A DNA stretch of 64,000 nt. Source: Paraphysomonas bandaiensis. Lineage: Eukaryota > Chrysophyceae. Position 1 is the first letter of the stretch. Each line of letters starts with the position of its first letter. The translations under genes and the position numbers were made by a program. The notes beneath the pieces were generated by a model. The model was not told where the DNA came from and ran no database searches. It saw only the letters and a program-made list of their open reading frames with translations. Positions 13,151-24,440 of the stretch are shown piece by piece. The stretch spans positions 1-64,000 of the forward strand of contig CBFFRP010000578.1 in assembly GCA_965644295.1 (NCBI GenBank). Reading direction: 5' to 3'.

Positions 13151-14052
13151 TTACAGCCATGCACATTTATTCCAAAAATAATGCAGCACTCCATAGGTCA
13201 TTGTTCCCTTCGGAGGATTCGTTAGTAGGTTTGTTAATCGTGGACATGCAACACATGTGAGTGGGTACACTAATGTGGCGAATATATAAGGAAATGCGCA
13301 CGCAAAAAATCCAAGTGATACAAAAGAAATCTGCAGGTTGACCAGGGCTCCAATAAAAGTAACAATTGCAACTACATATTCACCAACAGATTCGGCGACA
13401 GCAAGTTGCCATATTGCACTGATAAATAGAAGTGTTTTTAAAATACCGATGGACGTGCACTGTTGAAAGAGAAAATAGGCTCGAAGTCCACCGAACACAT
13501 CCAAACCACTTTCATCTAACACAGGGTTTAGCTCCTTACCTGGGTTAGCAATCATATACCAATAGTTATACATTGAAAACGGCACATATCGCGTCACGCT
13601 ACGCGTCTCGTTATCCACACGCCACGTTAAACCCGATTTACACTGACAGATATTGCAGATAACACTACCAAGAGTGGACTCTTCAGTTGAGGATTTAGGC
13701 TTAGTTATTTTAATATTTTGATATATCGGAACAAGTACCCACGCCATTATTGCATAGGCAGCAGCATAAGATACCATAAGGGTATCTAGTAGACCAGGCG
13801 ACATATAACCGCCATAGATAATAACAGCCACCTCATATATCCTCGAACACATTTGATAACGCGCCCACTACAATTCAACAGACTTATATACAAATACTCC
13901 CCCATATATAGCCTTACCACAACAGGAGATACAGATATACACAGAATCTGACGGGGCATAGCCTCCACAACTGGGGGGAGTTTCTCGCTACCTGAGTTAG
14001 GAGGATTTAATTTGACTGCATCTCCTTCTTCTAATCCAAGCGATTCTTTCAT
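13151..14052 (-). CDS. Multi-pass membrane protein of unknown function
   Basis: Two exons (14052-13918 and 13867-13151), joined in phase 0 across a 50-nt intron (GTAAGG...TTGTAG), give 283 residues. The ATG at 14052 is the first in frame after the microsatellite. Several hydrophobic stretches probably span a membrane: one shortly after the splice junction (around SYAAAYAIMAWVLVPIY) and three or four in the last 110 residues (from LKTLLFISAIW to the C-terminus). A short cysteine cluster (CNICQC) sits in the loop between them. I do not recognise the family. It is head-to-head with the ERMP1-like gene, 480 bp apart. Confidence 0.72.
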
Positions 14053-14106
14053 TTTGAATACCAACTATGACAAAAGTTAATGTGAGATATGAAGATACTT
14101 CTCCAT

Positions 14107-14386
14107 GTGTATGTATGTATGTATGTATGTATGTATGTATGTATGTATGTATGTATGTATGTATGTATGTATGTATGTATGTATGTATGTATGTATGTAT
14201 GTATGTATGTATGTATGTATGAATGTATGTATGTATGTATGTAGGTGTATGTATGTATGTATGTATGTATGTATGTATGTATGTATGTATGTATGTATGT
14301 ATGTATGTATGTATGTATGTATGTATGTATGTATGTATGTATGTATGTATGAATGTATGTAGGTAGGTAGGTAGGTAGGTAGGTAT
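14107..14386. repeat. Long GTAT/ATAC microsatellite
   Basis: About 60 copies of GTAT with few interruptions (near 14220, 14243 and 14351) are followed by an AGGT run to about 14386. It fills much of the gap between two divergent genes. Long artefactual frames (repeating YIHT on minus, MYVC on plus) are produced by it and are not genes. Confidence 0.97.
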
Positions 14387-14434
14387 GTGTACCTATACGT
14401 ACGTGGGTAGGTACATTTCGGTACAGTATGTAGG

Positions 14435-14445
14435 TACAGCAGTAC
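14435..14445 (+). promoter_or_regulatory. TACAGCAGTAC motif, divergent promoter
   Basis: An 11-bp match lies 88 bp upstream of the ERMP1-like ATG, in the gap shared with the membrane-protein gene. The same word recurs in other gene-start regions (28.6, 32.7, 32.8 and 39.4 kb). With the preceding G it reads GTAC-AGCA-GTAC, two palindromic arms. Its function is inferred from recurrence only. Confidence 0.4.
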
Positions 14446-14532
14446 AGTAGAGAGTCGTTCATTGTAGTGATCTGGATCCGATTCGTGTTTGCGCTGCATG
14501 ATAGTCGCCCCCTCACTGCTCCCATAGAGCCA

Positions 14533-17500
14533 ATGCAATCACTTACTACCCATTATTTATCTGGTCGTAATTCGGGGTATGGTGTTTCTATCACCAAGTG
14601 TGTGTTGCTGACAGCAGTGGTGTTAACGAGTGTACTCATAGAGGACTCTGCAAGCCAATGGCTCCCTAAGACAACAAGCACTACATCCCTCCCCTCTAAT
14701 CACTTCCAGGTTCATAATGCAAGGAAGTATTTACAAGACCTCACAGCAATGGGCCCTAGAGTGACAGGCAAGATAACGATCATGTCTTATGATGCGCTCA
14801 GCAGATCAGATCAGATCAGTTCAGTTATGATGTGTGTTTACAGGATATCCTGCAAATGAAGTTCAAGCTGTTGATTTTATTTGTCGTACTGTGCGAGAAA
14901 TTAAGGCCAATGCTCCTGAGCATGTTGTAATAGACGTCGATGTTCAGCACCCGTCATCTGAGTTCTACACAGACTTTCTTGGTGGAATAACCAACGTATG
15001 TGCTCGTGGAATATTTATTAATTAGAATAATTAATGTTTTATTAGTTCTACAGCAACCTTACTAACGTTGTAGTGCGCCTAACTTGGCCAAGTATTGGGG
15101 GTTCTGTACCTATAGATCAAAGAAAGGCTGTACTGGTAAACTCGCACTTTGACACAGTGCCGAATAGCCCTGGTGGTGCTGACGATGGCCTTGGAGTAGC
15201 GGCTATGTTAGAAACTTTGCGAGCCTTATCGTCAGGCCCCTCTCTGCGAAATCCTGTTGTATTTCTGTTCAATGGTGCAGAAGAGTCCATACAAATGGTG
15301 CTCTAATCCGTAATGTTTGTACTCTTGTCGTAATGTAATACGAATTTCAGGGTGCACATGGGTTCATAACTCAACATCCTTGGGCAAAATCTGTGCAGTA
15401 CCTTGTTAACTTGGAGTCTATTGGGTCCGGTGGGCGAGAGATGATATTTCAGTGCAATTCCCCTTGGCTGGCTAGGTTCTATGGACTACATGTACCGTAC
15501 CCTCACGCTCATGTACGTCAATTTATGTAACTGTATGTGGTGGAGAGTAATTAAAATACAAAGGTGATTGCGCATGAACTGTTTAAGTATGTGCTCTGGA
15601 GGGCAGCGGCAACGGACTGGTCTACACTATTGACATATGGTCCGTATGTGTGCTATGCTGTATTAGTTATCTTCATAGACTGCCAGGTCCTGCTGGTATG
15701 GTCGGCGTGGACTCCGCGTATGTTAAGAATGGATATGTTTATCACACCAAATTTGATACTGCTGATATTATAAGCGGTATGTAGCCATACATTATGGATA
15801 TTTTGTTCTAATAGGAGAGTTGCAGACGGAACTATAAAGCACACTGGAGACAACCTGGTTGCGCTCGCCAGGGCATTATCTCTCAACCGAGAGTTTCCAT
15901 CGTCGGATATAATCGGAGGACCCTCAGTTTTTTTTGATATATTGGGGACTTGGTTTGTGTCATACAGTGGGACCAGTGTGGCTGCTTTTCATGCCATTGT
16001 TTCCGTAATAGGGCTACTTGCTGTTGTACTTCTTTCTAAAACACACGGTACTCGTGACATGCTTACCCTGTTTTCTCTTCTCCGAGACGAAATTTATTGC
16101 ATTGTAATACCTACTATTATTGGTGCAGTTGTGGGTTTTTTGGCGTGGTTTATTGCTCCTATGCGGTGGTACGATGGTGGTACATTAGTTGCAGTTTTGT
16201 TGTATGTACCCCCTGCTGTACTGTCTATAATATATGTGAGAGGGAAAATGACAGCACGACATCACTGCAATACAGAAGCACGACTGCAGGGATCACTTTT
16301 TTTCTGGTCTATTCTTCTGATAATACTGACAGCTTGTGGTATTATGAGTGCCTATCTCTGTTGCCTGTGGATATGCGCCATTGTTGGAGCGCTGGTGTTG
16401 TGTAGATGGATCTCGCGTTGTATAACATTCTTGCGTGTATCAAAGTTTCGAAAGCCTAATGTCTTCGTTTTCCATATTCGCAACGCTCTTGTAGCTGTGT
16501 CTGGTCACGTTTATGAAGTTGTCTTAATTCCAGTTTTGTGCTTGTGGTGCAATCTTGTGCATACAGTGTTGACTATGCTAATCCCGCTGCTAGGGAAGAC
16601 AGGAACTGTAACTCCGGGAGATCCTATTCTCGGTGCCATAATTGGTTTGTTTATTGCTTTACCTGCGGGTGCAGTATTACCACATACAGTGCGTGGGCCA
16701 ATTAGTGATCGTATATTGTCATTCGGGGTGGTGATGATTCTCATTTTTGTTGTTGCATCATCACAACTGAGCGCCTACTCCTCGCTTCACCCCAAACGGA
16801 TGTGGATTCAGCACATTCACCGACACATTACTGATGCAAACGGGATAGTACATAGTGATCATGGAATCTGGATAAGCGCATTTGATGGGATGGGTATGAG
16901 TCCATTTTCAAAACCAATATTCAGAGGTACTGAAACAGGCGTGCCAAATGTATTGCAGGAATCACGATTAAGTTCTAATCCCTGTAAATCGGCGATAAGT
17001 GATTGTTATTTTGAACTTCCGTGGGTTTACCCAGTTGCTGATGCCATCAGAGATTCGTACTACATTCCTACCACTAATCCCCCGGTAATATCTGCTAACG
17101 AGGTAATTCGAAATTTATGTCGTGTCTGTGATAAAATGATTTTGGGTGCCAGATTCTCAGTGTGCATCACAGTACTAGTACCGAGAACACTGCAAATTTG
17201 ATGAAACATGACTACAGAATAGTTAATATAGAGATTAGTGGCCCTCCACATATGAACATTATACTTGATGACAGCTCGCGGGGTAATCGTATCCTGGGGT
17301 GGTCACTGTCATCTACTAGTCGATCTATTCGCAAGCAATGGACACCACCCTCACCAGTGCGCTTTGAGGGAGTGCACTATATGCAAATAGGGTTTGGATT
17401 ATGTCCATCCAAAAAATGCAAGAAAATTCTTTCTTTAAAAGTATTCGGCGAAGATGCAGTTCGAATAGCTGTTTATGGGCATTATATGGACAATGATGAT

Positions 17501-17596
17501 TCTGAAATTCTGGAGTTGGTAAATATGCTTCCGTTGTGGGCTAAAGGTGCGGAATGGACTCGTTATCCGAGTGTCCTAATATCGCAATACATATAA
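14533..17596 (+). CDS. ERMP1: Endoplasmic reticulum metallopeptidase 1-like M28 peptidase
   Basis: Eight exons (14533-14767, 14844-14995, 15046-15297, 15351-15512, 15564-15643, 15679-15776, 15826-17102, 17153-17596) give 899 residues, close to animal ERMP1 (about 900). An N-terminal signal anchor (KCVLLTAVVLTSVLI) is followed by the M28 zinc-peptidase domain. Likely metal and catalytic residues are visible: His and Asp in NSHFDTVP, Asp in GGADDGLG, the Glu pair in NGAEES, Glu in NLESIG and His in VYHTKFD. The C-terminal half has many membrane segments, and the tail keeps an ERMP1-like GPPHM element. The family acts in the ER membrane. Intron 1 needs a GC donor (ACAG|GCAAGA), intron 5 is only 35 nt, and the intron 3 donor (ATG|GTGCTC) is weak. 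The other introns are 49-53 nt. Phases agree throughout. Confidence 0.92.
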
Positions 17597-18078
17597 ATAC
17601 TCGTATGTATCGAAATAAATATTCAAATGGACATCTTGACATATGTCTCTGTTGTGCATTTTTACCTGATTATCTCTTCATGGTGCTTTAAATATAGTTT
17701 TGAGACCTTTTTGAATCCGTCTATCAGTTAAAATGTTAGATGAAGTACTTTGATCGCTATATTTTAATGAAATGGATTAATTTTTGTTACGGTAAGATCG
17801 GTGTCTTAACCGACTGTGCAACAATTGAAAAGTAAATTAATATCAGTTCATTCCACTATACTTGTACCTTGTACCATTATTTAACCCTAAATACCTTGTG
17901 TTAGTTCTGTTATGTGAAGTCAATGTGTTAAAGACGTATATAGTTATATTTAACCACGGGTGTTGGAATACGTATGGTTCTCTAAGATAGTACTGTAGAA
18001 TACGTTAAATACAATGTGAAAAACAGTACTACGTAGTCAATACTCAAAGGTGCTATATAGCTATAACATAACAGAAGT
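17597..18078. other. AT-rich intergenic, no gene seen
   Basis: Nothing coding is visible. The last ~20 bases (CATAACAGAAGT) match the bases just before the related repeat at 44.4 kb, so they are part of the locus that the 1.7-kb element entered. Confidence 0.4.
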
Positions 18079-19828
18079 TGACATTATTTGCTATATTGAA
18101 TGTCTGATTATTTAGCAATAGGCGTTGAAAGCCTGCACCAATTAGTGGCTAGAAGAATGCTAGTCATACTAGTTAGACTACTACCCGTAACTAATCAATA
18201 CAAACTCTTTTATCCTACTATTTAACGCTACAGAAGCTGCTTGTGCGTCGCCGCAAGCACCAAGGTGCAACCACTTCCGTTCTTAGTGTGTGTTATGAGG
18301 CTCGCCATGATCGTGTGTCCTGGGACTCACCGGCGCGTGTGATCTGGAGGTCTCCTCTTGGGATGAGACTCCACTCGCTATATGATAGATAGCCTTATGT
18401 ACCTCACGGGGACTGACTTATTAGCCTTATGGCAGTTAGGGGAAACAGTAATATGCCCTTCTGAGATTGGCGATCTGGTGGCCTTCCTTTAGGCATTGTT
18501 CCAAGTGGCTCGGAGGTATGTGGATGAAGGTCTTGCAAAAGGTTATGGCCTACTGTGAAGAAGCGTCGAAATAGGCTCTTTTGCTGTCTTAGCCAGCGGT
18601 AGAGAACACATGCAAGAGGGTGTATAGCTGTACAGGGGTGGGATATGAGGGTCATCCGGTGTGTCCAGCAACAGGGAGTCGAGAGGGAGTGTGATGGTGC
18701 AAAAGAGGCAACATCTGATTGAGGAGAGGGGGACTGCGCAACAGAACTAGGTCTGCCAAGGTCGGGTACTCTGATAGACCTATGCACGAGATGATGATGA
18801 TGATGGTCTGGAGGAGAGACTCGGACGTCCTCAGCTACCCTTGTTAGTGTCTGTGTTGGTGCAGGGGGGTACAGGCTGAGGCATAGAGTGTGTGTGGAAG
18901 GAAGATGACGGCAAGGTGTCAGAGACGGAGGGAGGGGAGATGGTTTGTCTGGAGGTTCTCGAGGAGGAGGTAGAGTGTAAGGTGCGTGTGTATGACAGTG
19001 CAGCGGTGCTATGAGTGTGTTGGACAGAGAGAAGAGCCTGTACTGCAGGTATACAGGTACAAGTACATGGTGATGTGTCCAACAGTACAGGTATACAGGT
19101 ACATGGACAGGTACATGGGACGAAGTGAGCTGTGTGGTGTACTGCAGTATATTTGCACCGTATTGGAATGGTATACATCCTGTAGGACACAGTAGTACAG
19201 TAGTCGGGTATACCGTATGCGGAATACTGTGTCCATCCAATGAGATGTGTGGGCTGTGGGGATGATAGGCGAACAGGGTGAGGGGGTGCTCTGCTTGGTG
19301 CATAGACGCACAGACTAACCATGCTGGGTTGGTTTGTGCGGTCGTCAAGAAATGGTCCTGTCTTACAAGGTAGCGGGGCCGATGGAGAACATGGGTGTTA
19401 GCGAATGAACAAGTGGACCGTTTTCGAGTGCCTACCCGCACGAGCCATGCGATGAGTGGTTGTAACCGTAGAGAACGGTGTGTGAGACAGATGCGTCTAC
19501 AAGGGAGATGTCCAATAGGAACAGACAGCGCTGCAGTGGTGCAGGCACTTGGTTTAACTGACGGCGTTAGTGAGGAGAGTGGTTGCAAAGCCACGTTATC
19601 AAACGGGGAGCGTGTACAACATGGTAAGACAAGATGTTTGTCGGCAGTGTGGTGTGTTTCAAAATGTTGCCCTGCTTGGAGAGAAGGGAACAGTCTGAGC
19701 CCGGACCCGCTGATGGGACACAACCACGGTCTCAATGGAGACATTGAGCTTGGAGCGAGCTAAAAAGGTATAACTTTTTGTTGAACTGTGTTTTTACCAG
19801 AAGAGGAAGAGAATGACATTATTTGCTA
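18079..19828 (-). mobile_element. Retroposon family copy B, 1.7 kb, with 15-bp target duplication
   Basis: The element spans about 18094-19813 and is bounded by the 15-bp direct repeat TGACATTATTTGCTA at 18079-18093 and 19814-19828. The uninterrupted target is seen at 44.4 kb, where the same word runs straight into AAGGTTT. The left ~190 bp is the module shared by all family members. The rest matches copy C along its length with substitutions and small indels. The sense strand is taken as minus because partial copies always keep the left end. A 446-codon minus frame (19744-18404) is open but is probably a by-product of pyrimidine-rich composition: relative to copy C the middle part is read in a different frame. 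No reverse transcriptase is encoded. Confidence 0.85.
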
Positions 19829-20640
19829 AGGTTTACTATTCTCAACTGATAAGATGAAATTATAAACATTACATGATAAAGAACCTAAGTTGTGTTCGAT
19901 GTGTTCAACACCATTCATTTACTACTATAGTGTACAAACCACACACTCAGTGATCGTATCCTGTATAGTCATCCACTTCTACTTCAGTTTCATACTACAT
20001 AATATAATGTACTAATTACATATATATCTTTCGATCCTTGCATCTCACATAATACTGCACTCAATTGCAAGTATATAGAATCTTCAGATCTCAACATAAC
20101 ATTGAAACTGAAGTATTATATCATGACGATTCAAGATACGGAAGATGAGCAGTGGTTTACATGAACGAAATAATTTGTTAGCATTGGACATTTATTTCAC
20201 TGAAGTTAACTTTGCTCTACATGTAAACCTTAATCTTGCTGTTGAACACAATGCACTTTCAAGTAAGAAATCATAATTATTATTCTGAACACTCCACTAC
20301 ATATTCGTGTAACATATGTTGAAACATCTGTCCTCAGCAACATCTGTTTCTCATGTTCTTCAGTCAGTTCTATATCTTGTATAGTCACACATCAGTAACT
20401 GAATTTAATTCCTTTGTAACTATAATCACCGGTTACACCTATGAGTTGACACTACCTATTGCACACAGATAACTCACTTCAATTGCACAATATAGATCAC
20501 ATCATATTGCAGAACTCAACACTCCCACTCAATTGGATGTAGTTAACCATTCTAAAATTTGTGAAGAACATTGCTATCGGATACGCAACCACCGAACCTC
20601 ATAGGACACTGGTGGACGTATGACTCCGCTGGTATAGCTA
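19829..20640. repeat. LTR-like repeat beside a Copia remnant
   Basis: Positions 19814-20090 match 44407-44705 with moderate divergence (shared TGACATTATTTGCTAAGG and CACACACTCAGT). It lies immediately downstream of the minus-strand Copia RNase H fragment, where a 3' LTR would be expected. Exact LTR ends could not be defined, because homology extends slightly beyond the putative TG terminus. Confidence 0.5.
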
Positions 20641-20669
20641 GCTCCCACCATTCATTCACACCTAACTAG

Positions 20670-21190
20670 TTACGACGAGCTCTCTTTACCTTGGGTACCT
20701 CTGCGATAATTTGTTCCCCCAAGATTTCGCTCCCTCTGTTCAATGAATATTGGACCACACAAAGCCTTGGTATATATATCAGCCACCTGTTGTCGATTGC
20801 TCACATGAATTAACTTCGCGGTATTAAACTGTTCGGGATCTACATGCTCTTTAATCATATGATACTTAATCTCAATATGTTTTGATCGTTGATGTTGCAT
20901 TGGATTTTCCGATATATCCTGAGCACTTTTTGACTATCCAGGAATAATGGTGTGGGCTCGTCAATTTTCAACCCTACTTCTCCAGTCACCCCCCGAGACC
21001 ATATCATTTCCTGTAATCCGTTATATAAGCATTGATACTCTGCTTGCATAGTCGATGTAGCTACAGTAGACTGAAGTTTGGAAACCCACGATAGTGGCCC
21101 TCCAGCTCCAAACATAACAATATTATTGTAATACATTTTGTTGCTGCGAATGTACACGACTGTATTCTTCGTCCTGAGAGTAGTGCTGCA
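20670..21190 (-). pseudogene. Ty1/Copia RNase H fragment, frameshifted
   Basis: Two minus-strand frames overlap near 20860-20930. The upstream one carries the start of the Copia RNase H (GGPLSWVSKLQSTVATST, then QAEY...LFLDSQ). The other continues with HQRSKHIEIKYHMIKEHV and QQVADIYTKAL. One frameshift separates them, and the 5' end (about 21150-21190) is also out of frame. Integrase and reverse transcriptase are absent, so this is a 5'-truncated, dead copy. Confidence 0.85.
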
Positions 21191-21472
21191 TAATTAATAT
21201 ATTATATTTTGGTATTATGGACCGATTGATGATATGGTGCACCGCACATGGAGTTATTCAATCATTTTTCTATTTTCCGAAGTGTTGTTTTGCCACAGCA
21301 GCAGTAGCGACCTCGAATGTGGCGGCGGTTCCTGGATGAAAGATTTAACTGCAGGACACGACGATTTCCCCAATCGAAGTGGAGGAAACACCGCCGCAGC
21401 TGCAATCATTGATAGATCAAACACTGTTATCGATTTCTCATAACAGAAAAATAGAAGATACGTTCCTATAAC

Positions 21473-21664
21473 TGATGACACGATGACACCTAATTTCTAA
21501 AATTCAGAAAAGAAATATTTTTGAGATATAAGAGATTAAGAGAGCTGTAGGCCTCCCCCAGAGAGAGAGGGAGCTCCCTTACCTCCCCGGTAAAGAGAGA
21601 GGGAGCTTAAAATTGTCATTTTTCAGATTCTAGGAATTTGCCCCCACAGGTGTCATCGTGTCAC
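21473..21664. mobile_element. MITE-like inverted-repeat element
   Basis: GACACGATGACACCT at 21477-21491 pairs exactly with AGGTGTCATCGTGTC at 21647-21661, and pairing continues inward with mismatches (AATTTCTAAAATTCAGAAAA against TTTTTCAGATTCTAGGAATT). The interior holds two near-repeats of AGAGAGAGGGAGCT. About 190 bp with ~35-bp inverted ends and no coding capacity fits a miniature DNA transposon. No clear target duplication was identified. Confidence 0.6.
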
Positions 21665-21784
21665 CAGAAGGGGATTTGACGTAGATTTTATATGATAGCA
21701 TCGTAACTCTCGTGTTGACACCAAAATAATTCACGTGCCTAAACCAGTATACCCCTTTAGTGTATACCAACACACGTGTCGCTT

Positions 21785-21895
21785 CAGACAGACTGCAACC
21801 ATGCCTTCTGTGAGGACTGCTTACAGAATCTCTATAATACAACTGAAGATGTTGAAAAAATGAATAAGATGAGTCCAGCAAGTAAAATTAATTAT
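21785..21895 (+). pseudogene. RING-finger-like exon fragment
   Basis: The frame reads TDCNHAFCEDCLQNLY, resembling the second half of a RING finger (C.H.FC..C). It ends near AGCAA|GTAAAA, a plausible donor, with a 42-nt intron closing at ATTCAG before seven A's. Joining there puts the downstream retropepsin-like frame out of phase by one base; six or nine A's would restore it. Either the A-run has slipped and the gene is broken, or the true exon structure differs. No first half of the RING was found. Confidence 0.4.
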
Positions 21896-21941
21896 CTATC
21901 TAACAAATCTTGCATCTATTCAGAAAAAAATTATCTCTTTA

Positions 21942-24173
21942 ATGGAACTCGAAAGGCACAATAATCCGTTAGAACCTGCTGCCCCTATTGTAATGCCAGA
22001 TGAATATGATGTTTTGGTTTCCGACATCAGGGAAACAGATTTCGTTGATATTGGATCAGAATTGGGTGTCGGTAGGTTAACGCCAACAGATATTGATAAA
22101 ATTTCTTTCCCAGTTGATGGAATTATGTTTGGAGGCTCAACAAGAATATTCGTTCCGTTAATAGTAACAATAAGAATATATATTGAATGTCTGATTATTT
22201 AGCAATAGGCGTTGAAAGCCTGCACCAATTAGTGGCTAGAAGAATGCTAGTCATACTAGTTAGACTACTACCCGTAACTAATCAATACAAACTCTTTTAT
22301 CCTACTATTTAACGCTACAGAAGCTGCTTGTGCGTCGCCGCAAGCACCAAGGTGCAACCACTTCCGTTCTTAGTGTGTGTTATGAGGCTCGCCATGATCG
22401 TGTGTCCTGGGACTCACCGGCGCGTGTGATCTGGAGGTCTCCTCTTGGGATGAGACTCCACTCGCTATATGATAGATAGCCTTATGTACCTCACGGGGAC
22501 TGACTTATTAGCCTTATGGCAGTTAGGGGAAACAGTAATATGCCCTTCTGAGATTGGCGATCTGGTGGCCTTCCTTTAGGCATTGTTCCAAGTGGCTCGG
22601 AGGTATGTGGATGAAGGTCTTGCAAAAGGTTATGGCCTACTGTGAAGAAGCGTCGAAATCGGCTCTTTTGCTGTCTTAGCCAGCGGTAGAGAACACATGC
22701 AAGAGGGTGTATAGCTGTACAGGGGTGGGATGTGAGGGTCATCCGGTGTGTCCAGCAACAGGGAGTCGAGAGGGAGTGTGATGGTGCAAGAGAGGCAACA
22801 TCTGATTGAGGAGAGTGAGACTGCGCAACAGAACAAGAGTCACTGAGGTCGAGTACTCTGATAGACCTATGCACGAGATGATCGTCATGATGATGATGGT
22901 CTGGAGGAGACACTCGGACGTCCTCAGCTGCCCTTGTTAGTGTCTGTGTTAGTGCAGGGGGGTACAGGCTGAGGCATAGAGTATGTGTGGAAGGAAGATG
23001 ACGGCAAGGTATCAGAGACGAAGGGAGAGGCGATAGTTTGTCTGGGGGTTTTCTAGGAGGAGGTAGAGTGTACTGTGTGTGTGTATGACACTGCAGTGGT
23101 GTTATGAGTGTGTTGGACAGAGAGAGAGAGCTGGTGATGTGTCCAACAGTACAGGTAGACAGGTACATGGACATGGTGATGTGTCCAGCAGTACAGGTAG
23201 ACAGGTACATGGACATGGTGATGTGTCCAACAGCAGTAGAGGTATACACGGAATGGTATACATCCTGTAGGACACAGTAGTACAGTAGTCGAGTATACCG
23301 TATGCGGAATACAGTGTCTATCCAATGAGATGGATGGGCTGTGGGGGTGATAGGTGAACAGGGTGAGGGGGTAGCCTGCTGGGTGGATGGACCACAGACA
23401 AACCATGTTGGGTTGGGCTGGGTTGTCGTCAGGAGACGGCCCTGTTGTGCAGTGGAGAGGTGTCGAGAGGAGACAGGGGTTGCAGAGAAGGTACATGGGG
23501 GCCGTTTGCGTGGATCTGCTCGCACGAGCCATGCTGTAAGTGGTTGTATCCGTAGAGAACCGTGTAGGAGACGAAGGTGTCTCCTTAGGTGATAGCATAT
23601 GCATGCGGTCAGCGCTGCATTGGTGCAGGCACGTTGTTTAACTGAAGTAGTTGAGTAGGGTGAAGGTTGCAAGGCCAGGCAGGGGGGCTTGGAGCGTGTA
23701 CAACATGGTGTGACAGGTAATTTGTCGGAAGCGTGGTGGTCAACAAAATGCAGCAGTAAGGGAGTGTAAAAGGCCCTGGGCACACTGATGTGACTCAGCC
23801 ACGTTCTCAATAGAGACATTGGGCTTGGAGCTGGTTAATAGGGTGAAACTTTATGTTGGACTGTATTTGCCATCGTAGGGCAGAGAATTTTTCAACAATA
23901 AGAACAACATCTATTGTTGTGATATTCCTTTTTGACACAAGTTCACCTAATTCATATCTGCGTACGGACACGCTTTTTGCTTTAGGCTTTACTGAAAGTA
24001 TACCAGGCTCAACAAACGTGGACATACATGGGACGTCATTGAATGTACATCATTCACAGAGCCATTTTGAAAATGTTGATCTATTAGGACAAGATTTCAT
24101 GAGGGGAGCAGGGATCGAGGCTGTTTTAAGGTATTCGCGTATGTCAGTAACATTTGCAAAGGCCAAATGTTGA
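21942..24173 (+). pseudogene. Retropepsin-like gene interrupted by retroposon copy C
   Basis: Removing the insertion and one 11-bp target copy joins the frame from 21942 (ATG) to 22176 directly and in phase to the frame from 23905 to the TGA at 24171-24173. The joined frame of ~170 codons has a retroviral-type aspartic protease core: FLFDTSSP (catalytic Asp, DTS in place of DTG) and, about 60 residues later, LLGQDF, matching the usual ILGxDf element. It could be a domesticated host protease-fold gene or a retroelement piece. A RING-like fragment lies just upstream on the same strand. Both halves remain free of stops, so the insertion looks recent. Confidence 0.7.
22166..23904 (-). mobile_element. 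Retroposon family copy C, 1.7 kb, with 11-bp target duplication
   Basis: The element runs from about 22177 to 23893, between copies of AACAATAAGAA at 22166-22176 and 23894-23904. It is alignable end to end with copy B. Differences include substitutions and length changes in a GTACAGGTAGACAGGTACATGG-type internal tandem near 23130-23240. A 442-codon minus frame (23819-22491) is open, but part of it is out of register with copy B. It sits inside a retropepsin-like host frame. Confidence 0.87.
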
Positions 24174-24440
24174 TCTATTGGGTTGGAGAAAAAATCTGAT
24201 TTGTTGAGTTTAAGTAATTGATTAATTGTAGAGGGTAGAGGGGTATACCGGTTTACATAGCATGGTCACAGCATATTTAAAAAGGGATATAGATTTAGCA
24301 TGTAGATAGAGTTTACTATTTAACCGTTGGTTGTTGGTGGGTGCAATGCTATTGTACCAGACAAACTCTAGAGAAAGAAAAAAGAACTTCGTAAATAAAA
24401 ATTCACGAAAAGTTAAATTAGCAGCTTCTCTGTATCAATT
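24174..24440. other. Short intergenic, nothing recognised
   Basis: AT-rich sequence between the retropepsin-like pseudogene and the 3' end of the amidohydrolase gene. No features are seen. Confidence 0.4.

Noticed and set aside
14049-14538. Frames of ~155 residues of repeating YIHT, and MYVC on the other strand
   Set aside because: These are translations of a four-base microsatellite.
18404-19744. 446-codon minus frame in retroposon B (and 442 codons in copy C) as a transposon protein
   Set aside because: Both are open and on the inferred sense strand, but the middle segments of B and C are read in different frames (the B peptide HPHSPHISLDG appears in another frame of C). The strand is pyrimidine-rich and stop-poor. 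This argues against coding constraint.
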